A DNA stretch of 64,000 nucleotides from Sparassis latifolia (GCA_018466975.1 CM031560.1:62001-126000); one strand, 5' to 3'. Counted from the first letter of the stretch, positions 20,600 through 33,182 are shown. Numbers and translations are program-made. Notes: a model not told the origin generated them from the letters alone.

Positions 20600-20737
20600 G
20601 GGTGCATTGTCGTCCTTCATGACTGCTCCGGCATGTATGAGCTTGAAGGAGTCGGGAGGCAGCTGGGTGTACTCTGCGAGCTCTGCGCGGATCACCGAGA
20701 GTTTGATGTCAGACGGGCGAAGGGAGAAGTGCAGTCT
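20600..20737 (-). pseudogene. Ubiquitin-like domain exon fragment
   Basis: Minus-strand exon reading LHFSLRPSDIKLSVIRAE then LPPDSFKLIHAGAVMKDDNA. This is the ubiquitin-fold pattern typical of fungal BAG-type or related proteins (a conserved LIxAGxxMxD). A donor GTACGT follows. I could not find convincing upstream or downstream exons, so it is probably a fragment. Confidence 0.6.
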
Positions 20738-20869
20738 GTGAGGTGGTGCAGAGTAGCGAGAGACGCGTGTTGCATGACAGAGACAATAGAAAAGGTACGT
20801 GAGTAGAAGCTGCGCCAGTCTGCTGGAACGACAGTCTGTCAGCACACTGGCGATATCGAATGAGGGGGG

Positions 20870-21890
20870 GGGGAACCATACTCGATGCACAAGATCCCCT
20901 TGGGCGCGATCGCATCTGCGACCGTCTTCGCGATGAGCACTGCGAGCATCACTGGAACCGCATACGTGAGCGTGTCCATCAGCTCGAACATGATCACCGC
21001 GAGCGACACCGTCATGCGCTGCACCACCGCAGTTTCATCACCATCTATCACCCGCATAAGCTAAATGAGCGGACGCACCGTGACGCCAGAGAGGGTCGCT
21101 GCAGCGCTGACCATGGCGTACAGCCCCGGGATGATGCAGTCCAGATCGCCTTTGCACGCCGCGAACACCGGGCTGTCCGGATATGTGAACTGCAGCTACT
21201 GCACCAGGACCCCGACTATCTGTCCTGCGCACGCACCCACTGCATAGAGCCACCATCAGCAAGCAGGGCAACGGAAACACACCACGAGAAACAGGAGGGG
21301 AGGACAGGAGCTCCAGGGGGGGGAAGAAGACGACCGCGTGAGAGGGCGGGATGCACACCAGGACGACCTCGAGCACGGGGTGCTGCCGGAGCCACGTCCC
21401 GTTGCGGACGTGGCACGTCCAGAGGAAGTTCATCTTGGAGAAGTACGCGCCCCACACGCCCTATCATATGTGTCCAACTGTCATCTACTACGTCGATGTG
21501 AGAGCGAGCGGACGGCTACGTACGCCAAAGACGCCCAGCGGAAGGAAGAAGATCAGCTCGTACGCGTGCCAATCCTGTCACGGCCCTCGCGTGAGCACAT
21601 GTGTGTGCTGTCGCCCTTGTCAGACAAGAGCTCGGCGGGGCACGAACCTTGTCGTACGTCACTTGAAGGACCATGAGCTTGCCACTCCCGAAGGGGTTGA
21701 GGAACCTGAGCGTCATTGCCGCGACCGTCGCGCAGAAGAAACTGGCCAAACAGGTCAGTGTCCATGATTCAAATAACACCACCACAGACGCGAAGCTGCC
21801 GGACTTACCTGCGCCACATGACCTTGGGGGGAAAGAAGTATGAGACCTCCTCAAGGCTGAAGAGCACGCCACTGATCAACAAGAAATGAG
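20870..21890 (-). pseudogene. CLC-type chloride channel, internal fragment
   Basis: Part of a voltage-gated chloride channel/transporter membrane domain. Leftward it reads GVLFSLEEVSYFFPPKVMWR, intron, FFCATVAAMTLRFLNPFGSG, then VTYDK, intron, DWHAYELIFFLPLGVFG, intron, GAYFSKMNFLW and HVRNGTWLRQHPVLEVV. After an intron come DSPVFAACKGD and GLYAMVSAAATLSG, then RMTVSLAVIMFEL and YAVPVMLAVLIAKTVADAI. Splice signals are preserved (for example GTAAGT and GTACGT donors), so it is a genomic rather than processed copy. A TAG lies where Trp is expected, after GQIVGVLVQ (about 21,210). Both the channel N-terminus and the C-terminal CBS region are absent. Confidence 0.8.
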
Positions 21891-22364
21891 GGAGAATACA
21901 CGACAAGTATCCCACCCCTACTCTCAGTGATCATCTCGTAGTTCCAGGCTTGAATCTTCGTAGACTCCCACTTGAGAAATAGAGGGCAGGATTGAGAGCA
22001 CTCACCAGGTAAATGTTTGTAATGAATCTTTGACCACAGTTATGAATTGAGGAAGTAGGCCGAATGCAAGAAGCGAGGGCCATGGGTCCAGGTGGACATC
22101 GTGACTGAATCCGGTTGTGGACAAGGTGGCACTTGCAACACTTGAGCTCGATGCGCGCGATGAACAGGAGAGCACTGAGGTGCGAAGAAAGAGTGTGCTG
22201 GAGCATTCAATCCTGACGGCTGTAAATTGACGTTAGCTGGCAGTGTAAACCTGGGTGTAAAAATATCGTAAATCTACGGCAGCTATGTACATACTCTGTG
22301 CATAGTCACCGGCATAGTTGGCGTGAATTTAAGACACTTGCGGAGGAGGTTCAACCGTTCAAGT
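21891..22364. other. No gene seen
   Basis: About 470 bases between the channel fragment and the left GTCAAAG array. A minus-strand open frame (about 21,931-22,206) lacks family features. Confidence 0.4.
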
Positions 22365-22380
22365 ACAGCGCCCGGCGGTT

Positions 22381-22480
22381 TTGTCAAAGTTCGACGGTTG
22401 AACGTTGAACGCTGAGCGCCAACGCGTCAAAGTTTGACGCTTGTGAGTGTCAACGCGTCAACGCGTCAATGCGTCAACAA
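22381..22480. repeat. GTCAAAG / ACGCGTCAA short array, 3' side of Crypton
   Basis: Contains GTCAAAGTTCGACGGTTGAA and several ACGCGTCAA words at about 22,422-22,470. Same strand orientation as the array at 24,950-25,290. Confidence 0.7.
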
Positions 22481-22544
22481 TTGTGCACGATGTTACGTCG
22501 AATTCCATTATTTCGTCGATACTAGTGCTAGATACAGGCTGGAG

Positions 22545-24812
22545 CTAAGTACGTGTTCGCGACCCGCGCTCCTTCGCCTCTCCGCGCTGTATTCGCGCTT
22601 TTCGAACGGCTCCCACTAGTTTGGTATATTGGGACTGCAACTCCGGGTATGCAGCATCAAATAAATCGAAGTCCCCATTGTAGTGTATCATAAACTCGTC
22701 CCGCACCTTTTCAATCATACTCAACTTCTGTGCCTCAGACCGATATTCGGTAGGCCGGAACATTGCTGACCACTTGGAAAGCGGAATCAACAGTCCCCTT
22801 TGAGGGTCTCCTTGCTCCCAATAGCGAAGCGCATCCTCAAGGGTGTGCGTTGTCGGGATCCGGCCAGGTTGAGCCCGTGGAGGTAGAGAAGTGAATGTCG
22901 AGCTGAGAGATACCAGGCTGCATTGAATATCGGCAGGAGGTTGTGAAGGAGATGCGGGTGATAGCAAGAGCGGTGAAGGAGGTACTGTTGGCAATGGTGT
23001 GGGTAGTGCACGACCGTGCAGCTCGAGTGCAGGTAGCGGGGATTCTAAATGTCAACATTTTATCTCGGTAATGTTTTTCTCGGTCTCTAATAGCAGAGCT
23101 TACCAGTTGTTGAAGGCGGCTGTATTTGTTCACCACGGTTTGGGGTGTTCAGAAGTAGTTCACCGACCCGCTGAAGCAATTGGTCACCGAATGCAACGAG
23201 GTCACCCTTGGAAATGCTCTGCGTGAGGTCCTGAGCACCCATGAACGTCTCATGACGCTCAGACAACCGGTCTTCCATCAGAATATCACTGAAACCCTCC
23301 TCGTATGCCATTAACTCATCGAGGAGGTATCGCATGATGGTACCAACCTGTTGGTAATTCTGGTCAGGCATAGGATTATACACGAGAAATTAATGACTCA
23401 CATTTTCATTTGATGACCAGCCACCCCACCACTTCACCGCTTTCAGACTATATTTTCGCTCCGCCCACATGAAACGATACTGCGCTCCCCCTCGGCGAAA
23501 ACAGTGAGTCGTGAACTTGCCCCTGCGGCCCGCCATAAGCTCCGACTTCTCCACCACGGATTCCAGCAACGTTTCAATGGCCGTTCGGCTGGTGGGCTCG
23601 CCGAACTTCACGCGACCAGTCGAAGCGATCGCCGGGAAGATAAAGTCGTCAGCTTGCAGAGGTCGTCCGAGGAGAGAACGAAGATGGGCGAGCCACGTCA
23701 GTAGGTGTGTATAGCAGTCAATCTCCGAGTGTGTGGTGTCGGGAGGTATTTTGTATGCCTGAGCTAGAAGGTATGGGCCGGAACGTCAGCATGCGGTAGA
23801 ACATGTGCGAGACGTTCACAAAACGTACACTTTGTACGGTCTTGATTGGTCTTGCGGAATGTCAACCGAATCTCGTGGTACCGCCGACCGGTGTGCGAGA
23901 CTTGTCCTGGCGAGATGTCGGAGCTGCGTAAATTGATCAGCTCGTCATTCCTATTGCCAGTAGACACGGTCAGCAGTTCGTTATACCAAATATGCACTAC
24001 ACGCACCGTGTCCACAAGCAAAAGGCTGTCGTCATGAATGCCTTCATATACAACCGCTTTGTCTCGGATTTGAGCTCATGCGCAGCATCGGGTCGGTCTA
24101 ACCAATCCATCAATACCTTGAGGTCCATTGGCAACATGGGTAGGGCTTGTGCTGACGTTCCCGTCTTTCCGTCACGTTTGCGCAGGGAGTCATAGTAAGC
24201 TTTGAGCTCCATCTGGAATACCGGGATGCCTTCCCATTTGTCGGTGTGGGCATTGTACCGCCAGTAGTCACCTTGGCAGTTGTGTACCCTTTCACGGAGA
24301 AGGTGAATATTTTGGATAGAAATTGAAATGAGGACACACAGCTCAAAGTACTCCTTGAATGCTGAACGCAATCCTTCGGCGGTCGCATACCCATGTTTTT
24401 CGTGGTCACATTTGTATGCCATCAGCAGGCGCAGCGCCGTCGGCGTGTGCTCACCGATCTTGTCAAAAGCTCCCGCAAACGTAGAACGTTCCTCCGGGAT
24501 GCCGCGTTCACCACTCTGCTCACCTCCAGTGCTCGAGGGCCTGCCGTCCACTTCCTTCCGCCCCTCGTTGACCCACTGCGCCAGCCATGCCTTCCCACTT
24601 TTGACGTAGTTCGCGTAGGCCTTTCGAGTGTTCTTGGACTTGTACCACTGCTCTGTGGTGAGGTCGCTATGCTGGAGCAATTCGGATGTCGTCGGTTGAG
24701 CGGGTGCCGTGGGTTCAGTTGACGAGGCCTCCGCCCTATTGACTCTGCGCTTTCTGGGGCTCGTGCTGGTCGCCTTCTCTCTCAAAGAGGTTGTGCGAGT
24801 TGCGCGGGGCAT
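22545..24812 (-). CDS. Crypton tyrosine recombinase with GCR1_C domain
   Basis: Site-specific recombinase of a Crypton-type DNA transposon. Five exons join to exactly 2,034 bases: 24,007-24,812, 23,829-23,950, 23,402-23,763, 23,104-23,347 and 22,545-23,044, giving 677 residues with no internal stop. Residues 50-75 have WYKSKNTRKAYANYVKSGKA, a core-binding-type segment. The catalytic Arg context TRNDELINLR is split by intron 1. The HxxR motif is in THCFRRGGAQYRF, followed by WWGGWSS; the likely nucleophile is the Tyr in VGTIMRYLLDE. The C-terminus has a Pro-rich linker, then LEDALRYWEQGDPQRGL and FRPTEYRSEAQK, the GCR1_C DNA-binding pattern. It looks intact, unlike the neighbouring elements. 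Ends of the element are not resolved. Confidence 0.9.
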
Positions 24813-24949
24813 GAGCTTGGTGGGAGGCTGCCCGATGTGCAGCGCGGAGGAGCAAACCGGCAGGTGCAGGATTGCTCGCCCTGCGCTTCACAGACAAGTG
24901 GTCCCCGAGTGTCAAAAGGATACGGCCGGCGAGGCGGACAGGACGAATC

Positions 24950-25290
24950 CAGATTTGACGGTTACTGTGTCAGGGAATGGTCAAAATTGACAGTCGGCGC
25001 GTCATGATGAAGTGCGCAGATCTGACATTCGACGCGTCGCAGAACGAGGTGCCAGATATTTACCGTTGACGCGTCGAGCACGTGAGGCGCTGGAAATTGA
25101 CGGTTGAGGCATCACAGAGGTAAAATGCCCAGAATTAACAGTTCGTGCGAGAGGTCGACAGTAAAGTGTCAAATGCAGACACTACAGACCAGGAGAGCTC
25201 GAAGTGTATAAATCTATGTATTTCAGAACGAAGTGTATAAATTTGACGGTCGGCGCGCGGTGAACGGGTTAAATTTGACGGTTGGGGTAA
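24950..25290. repeat. TTTGACGGT / GACGCGTC array, 5' side of Crypton
   Basis: Spaced copies of AAATTTGACGGTCGG-like and GACGCGTC words upstream of the Crypton start codon. They lie in the same orientation as the arrays at 22,381-22,480 and 17,190-18,090. Confidence 0.7.
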
Positions 25291-25722
25291 AATGTAAATT
25301 AGGGTCAACTATGACCTACTTATTTGAAACAAGTGCACAACATAATTTTTCTATCTAAAGTGAGGAGCATACCCCGATGATCCATAGATCACCTCCCGAT
25401 TCCGAGAGGTGACGGAGACCTGGCTCGCGTCGCTTTTCGTAAGAGGCGACAGAATGTCCCCATAAGCTGAATGCCAATCAGGCCATCCTCAGGTGCGGGA
25501 TAAGCCGCCGGCCAGGCTTTCCATCAGCCCAGATCGTGCTGGCGCTCCAGGTGGGTTGATCAGCCCAAACAGGGTTGGGCGTGTATCAGAGGAGGAATAT
25601 CAATACACCAAACGGGCGCGTCCACGAACGTCCAACCCCCCCCCAAAAAAAAGAAAACCGAAGCCATGTATACACAGAGAACACCAGCGAAGCCCCAAAG
25701 TCCAGCCACGTTTCCAACCCAC
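25291..25722. other. No gene seen; left edge of the compact gene region
   Basis: About 430 bases, downstream (3') of the glycosyltransferase-like gene and upstream (5') of the Crypton. It contains a C/A-rich tract at about 25,636-25,660. Probably terminators only. Confidence 0.4.
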
Positions 25723-27533
25723 TCACAAATCCCGCACAAGCCGCTCCGACACCCGCTCGTTCCGCCTCCACACCTCGCGCTTGTACGCCTCGAAGCCCGC
25801 GCGCGGGCGCACCCACCCCGCCGCGAGCATCTCCCGCACCGCCGCGCGCACCCGCGCGGGCCCCCCGTCGTCGTCGAACGGCGCCGCGTCCCCGGTGCGC
25901 AGCGCCCGCAGCGCCGCGACGTCGTGCATCGCCGCGGGGCGCGTGATCACCGCGCGCGGATCGTCGAGGTAGCCGTACGCGCGCCGCGTGCGGTTCGTGA
26001 CCAGCATCGGGATCTGCGCGAAGCCAACTGGGTCAGCGAGCGGGCTTAACTGCAAGTGCGGGGGCGCAGTTTACTGACGTTCAGCTGCACCGCCGTCGAG
26101 GTCGTGAAGCTCGCCTGGTTATCGTAGTCTAGCGAGAGAGAGATAACCGGTCAGCGACGCGCGCGGAGCCACGGTGTACAGCACTTACAGCCGAACTGCG
26201 AGAACGCGGGGAGGAGGACGTCCGCGCCCGCGATGAGCGCGTAGAACTCGGGATAGTCGAGGTCGCGGTGCACGCTGACCACGCCCGCGAGCTCGCCCGG
26301 GACCTCGATCTCCCCCGAGCCGACGAGGAGCAGCTCGAACCGCGCGCGGGGCGCGTGCGGGTCCGGCGCGAACGCCGCGCGCCCGTCGAGCGGGAGGTAG
26401 CCCCACACGCCGGGGTCCACTGGACGGCGCGCCAACGGTCAGCGCCCCGTTCGCCCGACATAGCGGGACACACAGAGCGCACGCACCTGTGAGGTCCGCG
26501 ATGAGCTCGCGGAAGATGGTGTCGTAGTCGCGGCGGTACGCCTCGAACGTGCCCTGGATGACGGCCCTGGCGAGCGTGCGGTTCGCCGGCGGCGGCGGGG
26601 GGAGGTGCGGGAGGTCGAGCACGGGCACGTGCGTGTCGACCGCGACGTACTCGTACCCCGCGGTGTAAATGCGCGGGTCCGGGTCGTCCGCGAGGCCCGC
26701 GAAGAGCCGGCGGTAGCCCTCCGTCACCCTGCGCGCGCAAACGTAAGAAGAGGCGAATCGACCGGCGCGGGAGAGAGAGACGCACTGGTCGCCGAGGGTG
26801 AGCACGCGGAACGCGCCGCGGCGGGCCCACTCGGTGATGTGCCCCTGCCACTGCGTGTCGTCCCTGACGCTGTGCGCGAAGCACACCAGCTGGAACTTGT
26901 GCGCCTCGTCCCGCGCGTCCCACGCCGCCAGCAGCGCCTCCGAGAACCAGTTGATGCTGCCCACAAATCAGCGGGCAACCCCAAAATTCCGGGTATGGAG
27001 GGAAAGGGGGGGAGAAACTCACTCGAGCTCGCACGTCCCGAAGACGACCATGTCGATCGCGCCGTCGCCCGTGACGTCCGAGAGATCCGGCACGAGGCGC
27101 TCGATGGGGTAGTGCGCGCCGTGGTGCAGCCCGATCTCGTCCGCGACCTCCTGGAAGCGGTACCCGTACGGCGGGGAGTACACGCTCACGCTCGCGCCCG
27201 CGCCCCGCGCGCCGAGCTTGCCGAACACGCGCTCGAGCGTCGACACGAGCGTGAGGTACACCTCGAAGTGGTGCTGGTACCCCGAGGCGACGGCGATGCG
27301 GGTGTGCCGCACGGGCATGCGCGCGACCTGCTGGTCGTCGAGCGGCGCCTGTGCGCCTGTGCTGGACTGGGGGCGGCGGGTGCATTGGTAGTCGGGGAGC
27401 CACGCGGCGAGGAGGCTGCCGGGGTGGAGGGGTGCTGGGTCATGCGGTGGAGGAGGACCCAGGAGCCGGCGCAGAGAAAGATGAAGGCGACGAGGAAGGG
27501 GGCGGCGCGCCGCTGGGTGTAGTGCGAGGGCAT
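25723..27533 (-). CDS. Glycosyltransferase-like type II membrane protein
   Basis: Probably a Golgi-type glycosyltransferase of a GT-B-like fungal family; substrate unknown. The start at 27,533 gives RRAAPFLVAFIFLCAGSWVL, a single signal-anchor helix. Exons run 27,023-27,533, 26,786-26,956, 26,487-26,728, 26,189-26,419, 26,075-26,128 and 25,723-26,027, all with GT...AG borders. Conserved-looking blocks are RHTRIAVASGYQHHFEVYL, GDGAIDMVVFGTCEL, INWFSEALLAAWD, LVCFAHSVRD, DVLLPAFSQFGYYDNQASF and IPMLVTNRTRRAYGYLDDP. The frame needs one extra base near 27,420-27,430, in the run CACCCCGG, to pass from the anchor into LLAAWLPDYQCTRRPQ; otherwise a 47-base intron is needed. With the extra base the product is 504 residues. 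It is divergent from GDP-L-fucose synthase. Confidence 0.7.
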
Positions 27534-28386
27534 GGTGGCGGATGAGTCCCTCATGTGGGCGGGGCAGCGAGAGGAGTGTGCCACTTCTTGTACCGCCCAG
27601 CGTTATTGCCCGACACACAGGGGTGCGGAACCAAACCGCCGCGGGGGCCTATATATGGTAAGAAAGATGGCAGCCAAGTATCCTGGAGGCGCAAGATTCC
27701 GCCGCCGAGGAAGATGTCGTGTTGTCTCGAGCTTGTTGATTGTTCTCCAAGCTCGCCCCGTCGACCGACGTTTTAAGCCCTTTCCGAGGAGTAGTACTTG
27801 AGTTTGAGGGGCGGGCGTTCTGGCCCCTCTCGGAGACCAGGGGAGAATGTACCTGTCGATCGCACACCGTCAGTCTGTCCCCCAAGCTGACATTGCGACG
27901 GCGCGGGGAGACTCCGTCCACTATTCAACGGTCAATCTGTCTCAGACGGATGCAGGTATAGAGGTGCGCGACACAGCAGCACCGATCGAACTGGCGATTT
28001 GCGCACAGAGTGGCTTCGTGCAGTACTGTCAGAATCGGGATAGCGGACATGACGCACAGTGGTATCGTGCGCCAGAGGACGATGACCGACCCTCTTTGGG
28101 CGGCGGACTTTCAAATGGGGATGCTGAGAGTCTAACCTTGTCGTCGCACGCAGTCCTGGGACATGGAAAAATAATCCCTGCAGGCCTGCCGCTGTCTCCT
28201 CAAAGACCGGTCGTCATTCAGACGGTGCGGATAGCCATTCCCAATCTGGACTTCCTCGGCGTGGTCATTTCGACCGCCCCTGCCGTCTGCGACTACCCCT
28301 GTCCCTCTGCGAGCTACAAAATGGCTTGGCCCCGGGCGGGTACGAGGAGAGCTCTCCTACTCCATTCCTGCACTTTCCTCACCATA
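27534..28386. promoter_or_regulatory. Divergent intergenic promoter region
   Basis: About 850 bases between the glycosyltransferase-like gene (-) and GDP-L-fucose synthase (+). It must hold both promoters. A plus-strand frame is open through part of it (about 27,847-28,386) but has no family features, and I treat it as non-coding. Confidence 0.5.
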
Positions 28387-29841
<1,455 letters not shown>

Positions 29842-30239
29842 AGCGGGAGTTTTTTTTCTTTGTGCGGACCCGGTGTGGGACAGCGAGATATTTGTACCGA
29901 TTTTTACGTGTTTTGCTGCATATGTGCTTTTCCCAGCTTGCTAGCTGGCGACCCAGGACACGGGTAGCATCGTCGTATTCTCCAGGTTTCTGTGACCAAC
30001 TGCGACCTACCGCTTCTTGACCTGCTGCCCAACGGTCGCAGCAGCCCCAATTTGCTCGATCCCATCATTACGGAGAGCCCCTGTGGAAAGGGTGCAGCAG
30101 CCAAGTGGGGCTCGAGCCCGTCATGGAGGAGAGAGGTCAGTGGCAATAATAACATATCCGCGGTCTAAAAGTACACCAATTTTGCGATCTTCCGTAACCA
30201 AGCCATCTCGTTTTTGCGAGAACGCCCTCGAACTCCGCA
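29842..30239. terminator. Convergent 3' region
   Basis: About 400 bases between the stop codons of GDP-L-fucose synthase (+) and coproporphyrinogen oxidase (-). It should contain both polyadenylation regions. No gene seen. Confidence 0.5.
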
Positions 30240-31289
30240 TCACGCCCACTCTCTCGGGTTCTTCAGCACCTCGACGAGCTCGGCCTCCTCCGTGCCCTCG
30301 GCGCCCATGTCCGTCTGGTACTCCCACCGCGCGGTCTCCGGCAGGCTCATGAGGATGCTCTCGATGCGCGCGCCGGGCGTCGCGAGCCCGAACTTGGTCC
30401 CGCGGTCGTACACGAGGTTGAACTCGACATAGCGCCCGCGGCGCAGCAGCTGCCACCGGCGCGCGCGCGCGTCGCTCGGGGTCGCGCACCGGCGCGCGAG
30501 CACGGGGAGGTACGCGGGGACGAACGCGTCGCCGAGCGCGCGCACGAGCGCGAAGATGGCGTCCTGCGTGCGCGGGCGCTGCGCGTCCGCGGGCCCGGGG
30601 AAGCGCTTGTGCGGCTCGCCGCTGAGGTCGTCGAGGAAGACCCCGCCGACGCCGCGCGTCTCCTGGCGGTGCGGGATGTAGAAGTACTCGTCGCACCACT
30701 TCTTGAACGCGGGGTAGACGGCGGCGCCGTGCGGGGCGCACGCGGCCTTGTGCGTCGCGTGGAAGTGCTGCGCGTCGGGCGCGTAGAGGTAGAACGGCGT
30801 GAGGTCCGCGCCGCCGCCGAACCACCACGCGAGCACCTTCGGGGCCGCGGCGCCCTCGGCGAGCGGCGCGGCGAGCTCGAAGTAGCGGTAGTTGGCGTGG
30901 GTGGTGGGCGCGTGCGGGTTGCGCGGGTGGACGACGAGGGAGATGCCCGCGGCGAAGAAGGGCAGGCTCTCGCCCGTGTCCGGGATGTTCCCGTGGTCGG
31001 CGCGCATCTGCTTGATCGCGGCGGGGGGCAGGAGGCCGTGCACGACCGAGATGTTCACCCCGGCCTTCTCGAGCGCGAAGTGCGCGGCGGCCTCGGGGGT
31101 GTACTCGGCGGGGTCCACGGCGAAGACGCAGGAGAGGCCGCGCCCGCCCTGCGCGCGCACCCAGGAGTCGCGCTTGAACGGGGGCGCGCTCGGGTCGAGC
31201 TTCTCGAACGCCTCGACGATGTCGACCTGCAGCTTGGAGATGTAGTCCTCCACCTGCTTGCGCATGGGCACGGGAGATGCGGTGGTCAT
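30240..31289 (-). CDS. HEM13: Coproporphyrinogen-III oxidase (oxygen-dependent)
   Basis: Heme biosynthesis: oxidative decarboxylation of coproporphyrinogen III to protoporphyrinogen IX, using oxygen. A single exon of 349 residues from ATG at 31,289. Family blocks are clear: GGRGLSCVFAV, VNISVVHG, ISLVVHPRNPHAPTTHANYR, then WWFGGGADLTPFYLY, KKWCDEYFYIPHRQETRGVG and GGVFLDDL, and near the end YVEFNLVYDRGTKFGL, ESILMSLP and WEYQ. Length and lack of introns are plausible for a cytosolic fungal enzyme; I see no clear mitochondrial presequence. GC content is very high, so large shadow frames occur on the other strand. It is convergent with GDP-L-fucose synthase. Confidence 0.97.
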   Translation of the reverse strand: MTTASPVPMRKQVEDYISKLQVDIVEAFEKLDPSAPPFKRDSWVRAQGGRGLSCVFAVDPAEYTPEAAAHFALEKAGVNISVVHGLLPPAAIKQMRADHGNIPDTGESLPFFAAGISLVVHPRNPHAPTTHANYRYFELAAPLAEGAAAPKVLAWWFGGGADLTPFYLYAPDAQHFHATHKAACAPHGAAVYPAFKKWCDEYFYIPHRQETRGVGGVFLDDLSGEPHKRFPGPADAQRPRTQDAIFALVRALGDAFVPAYLPVLARRCATPSDARARRWQLLRRGRYVEFNLVYDRGTKFGLATPGARIESILMSLPETARWEYQTDMGAEGTEEAELVEVLKNPREWA

Positions 31290-31950
31290 GATGCCCTTTT
31301 TTTGCTGCGAGGGCGAGGGCTAGTTGGTGGTCGGAGAGGGAGCGCTGTTCGTGAGAGTGCAAGAGCAAGTTGAGAGGGGCCTACCTTATCGATTTATGGG
31401 TCCATCACCGTTGGAAGCAGAAAACGCGGCCTTGACCGGACGCCGAGGCGACTCGCGACCCCACGTGACCCGCGCCCAGCACGCGTCCGTCGGCAAGTAG
31501 CCTCGCGTCGCGTCGCGCCACCCTCCTCCCGCTCATGGGTCTTCAAACATGTCGGTTCAGTCATCTTTTCCCGACATACAAAATAATGCAGAAAGTCTTC
31601 TCCCGACATTTTATGCGCTTTAAAGCCTCTTGGTAAACGTGCATTACAAACTCCCGATGTATTCGGCCTTCTTCTCGCAGCAGTGAACGCACGCCAGACT
31701 CGAAGCCAACTCGGATCTGGCCTCTGGCAGCGGCACAATGCTCTTACATCAAACTTTACCTTCCTGATAACACCAGCGCCTCATGGTACATCTGCTGCGG
31801 TCTAGGTCCTGACGACGTCGCAAAAAACGTGAATTACAGCAAAAAGCTGGCAGAAAATTCGTGCGCCGTCTTCTTGTCGCACAAAATAACGCAGGCCTCG
31901 CGTATTGTGAACAGTAAAATGATAATAATAACACCGCTGCGTCTCGACAA
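31290..31950. other. Intergenic between HEM13 and the membrane-protein gene
   Basis: 660 bases holding the HEM13 promoter and the 3' end of the upstream minus-strand gene. Minus-strand open frames here show no family features. Confidence 0.45.
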
Positions 31951-33182
31951 CTACGTGTCCGACCGAGACCAAATGCGTGAAAAACGTGTCGCGGAAAGTC
32001 TGCAAGGCAATAAAAGTTCATCGCGGCGAATATCCCGGGGAGCCTCCGCCGGCGCCGAGGAGCCCTGCCTCCTCTCCGACATCGACAGCCGACGCTCCCC
32101 ACCGCCAGACGCAACAGGTGCCGCAGCACGCCCGTCTCTCTCCCGGGGTCCCACTTCGAGAACGCAATCCCCACTCGGCTGCACGCCCACACTCGATCGG
32201 GCCATGTCGTGGGGCACAATGTGCGTAGCCGCGCCGTCTCTAACTTCAGGATCTGAAGCGACAGGTGTCTCCCACATCCGCACCTCGGGGCTCCGGGGCG
32301 CGGGCGCGGGGCTCTCGATCGCGCGCTTTCCGCTGCTGTTCGGCGGGATGGGCTCGCGCTCGGGCGAGTCCTCCCCGATGGTATACGGGGTGGGGACGAA
32401 TGGCTTCTCTGCGAAAAAAAAAAAGAAAAAACGCGCGCATCGTCGTCAGCGCCGCACGTCATCGGTAAAAAAAAAAAAGCAAGGGGCCACACACCCTCGT
32501 CATGCTCGCCCATCTCGTCCCTCCTCCGCGCCCCGTCGCGCCGGCGCGCCCTCCGCCTAAAGTAGAAAAACATGCCCAGCAGACCGAGGACGTTCACCAA
32601 GAGCGCGACGCTCCCGATCACAGCGCCCACAGTCGCGCCCGCACTCACCCCGTGCGCCCCCGGCGGGCCGGAGATCGCCCCCTCCATCACGACCAACTCG
32701 TCCAGCATGTACGGGTACGCATCCGGATCGGGCACCTTCTCCACCTCGATCACGAGCTCGTGTGGTCCGGGCGGGAGCGGCGGCGACTCGTAGAACCCCA
32801 CCTGCTTGGCGTGCGCTGCGCCGAGAGGCGGGGTGTATTGCACTGCCGAGGCGCTGTCGAGGGTGTACGACGAGATGGGGAGCGTGCCCGACGCGTTGGT
32901 GGGGAGGACGACCCCAATACGGCGATTATCATCGCTTCGCCGTCGGCTGGTCAAAGCGAGTCGGAAGTGAGCAGACAGACGAGGAGAGAGGAGGGACGCA
33001 CGGACGGTGAAAGCGTACGTCGCGGACGCGTTCGCGGCGAGCCCGAGCGTGACCGTCCCGTTGTTCGCCACCGCGCTCGGGTAGTCGCTCGGCGCCCAGT
33101 CCCCCGCATACTGGATCGCGCCGCTCTGGTCGTCGATGAACACGAAGCTCGGGCCGGAGGGTGCGGAGTTCGACGAGCTCAT
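31951..33182 (-). CDS. Single-pass membrane protein with carbohydrate-binding-like ectodomain
   Basis: I recognise the architecture, not a function. Exon 1 (32,495-33,182) and exon 2 (31,951-32,408) join in frame to 381 residues. The ectodomain has FIDDQSGAIQYAGDW and TVTLGLAANASATYAFTV, then SSYTLDSASAVQYTPP and VGFYESPPLPPGPHELVIEV, as in Agaricomycete cell-surface proteins with a jelly-roll-like domain. A helix (VGAVIGSVALLVNVLGLLGM) follows, then an Arg-rich stop-transfer and a Pro/Ser-rich cytoplasmic tail. The frame is open upstream of the chosen ATG to about 33,245 (NCASVT), so a signal-peptide exon may lie further up. The stretch at about 32,935-33,010 inside exon 1 is poorly conserved and may be an unresolved intron. 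Confidence 0.65.

Noticed and set aside
20870..21890. Functional chloride channel gene
   Set aside because: Only an internal part is present, with an in-frame TAG in place of Trp and no N- or C-terminal regions.
26129..27403. Long minus-strand Arg/Pro/Ala-rich open frame (424 codons)
   Set aside because: A GC-driven shadow frame of the glycosyltransferase-like gene; composition is biased and it crosses well-supported introns.
26605..27522. Plus-strand open frame of 305 codons
   Set aside because: Antisense shadow in very GC-rich sequence; Arg/Glu/Val-biased with no family features.
30121..31368. Long minus-strand open frame of 415 codons over HEM13
   Set aside because: Out-of-frame shadow of the coproporphyrinogen oxidase exon, which has clear family motifs.
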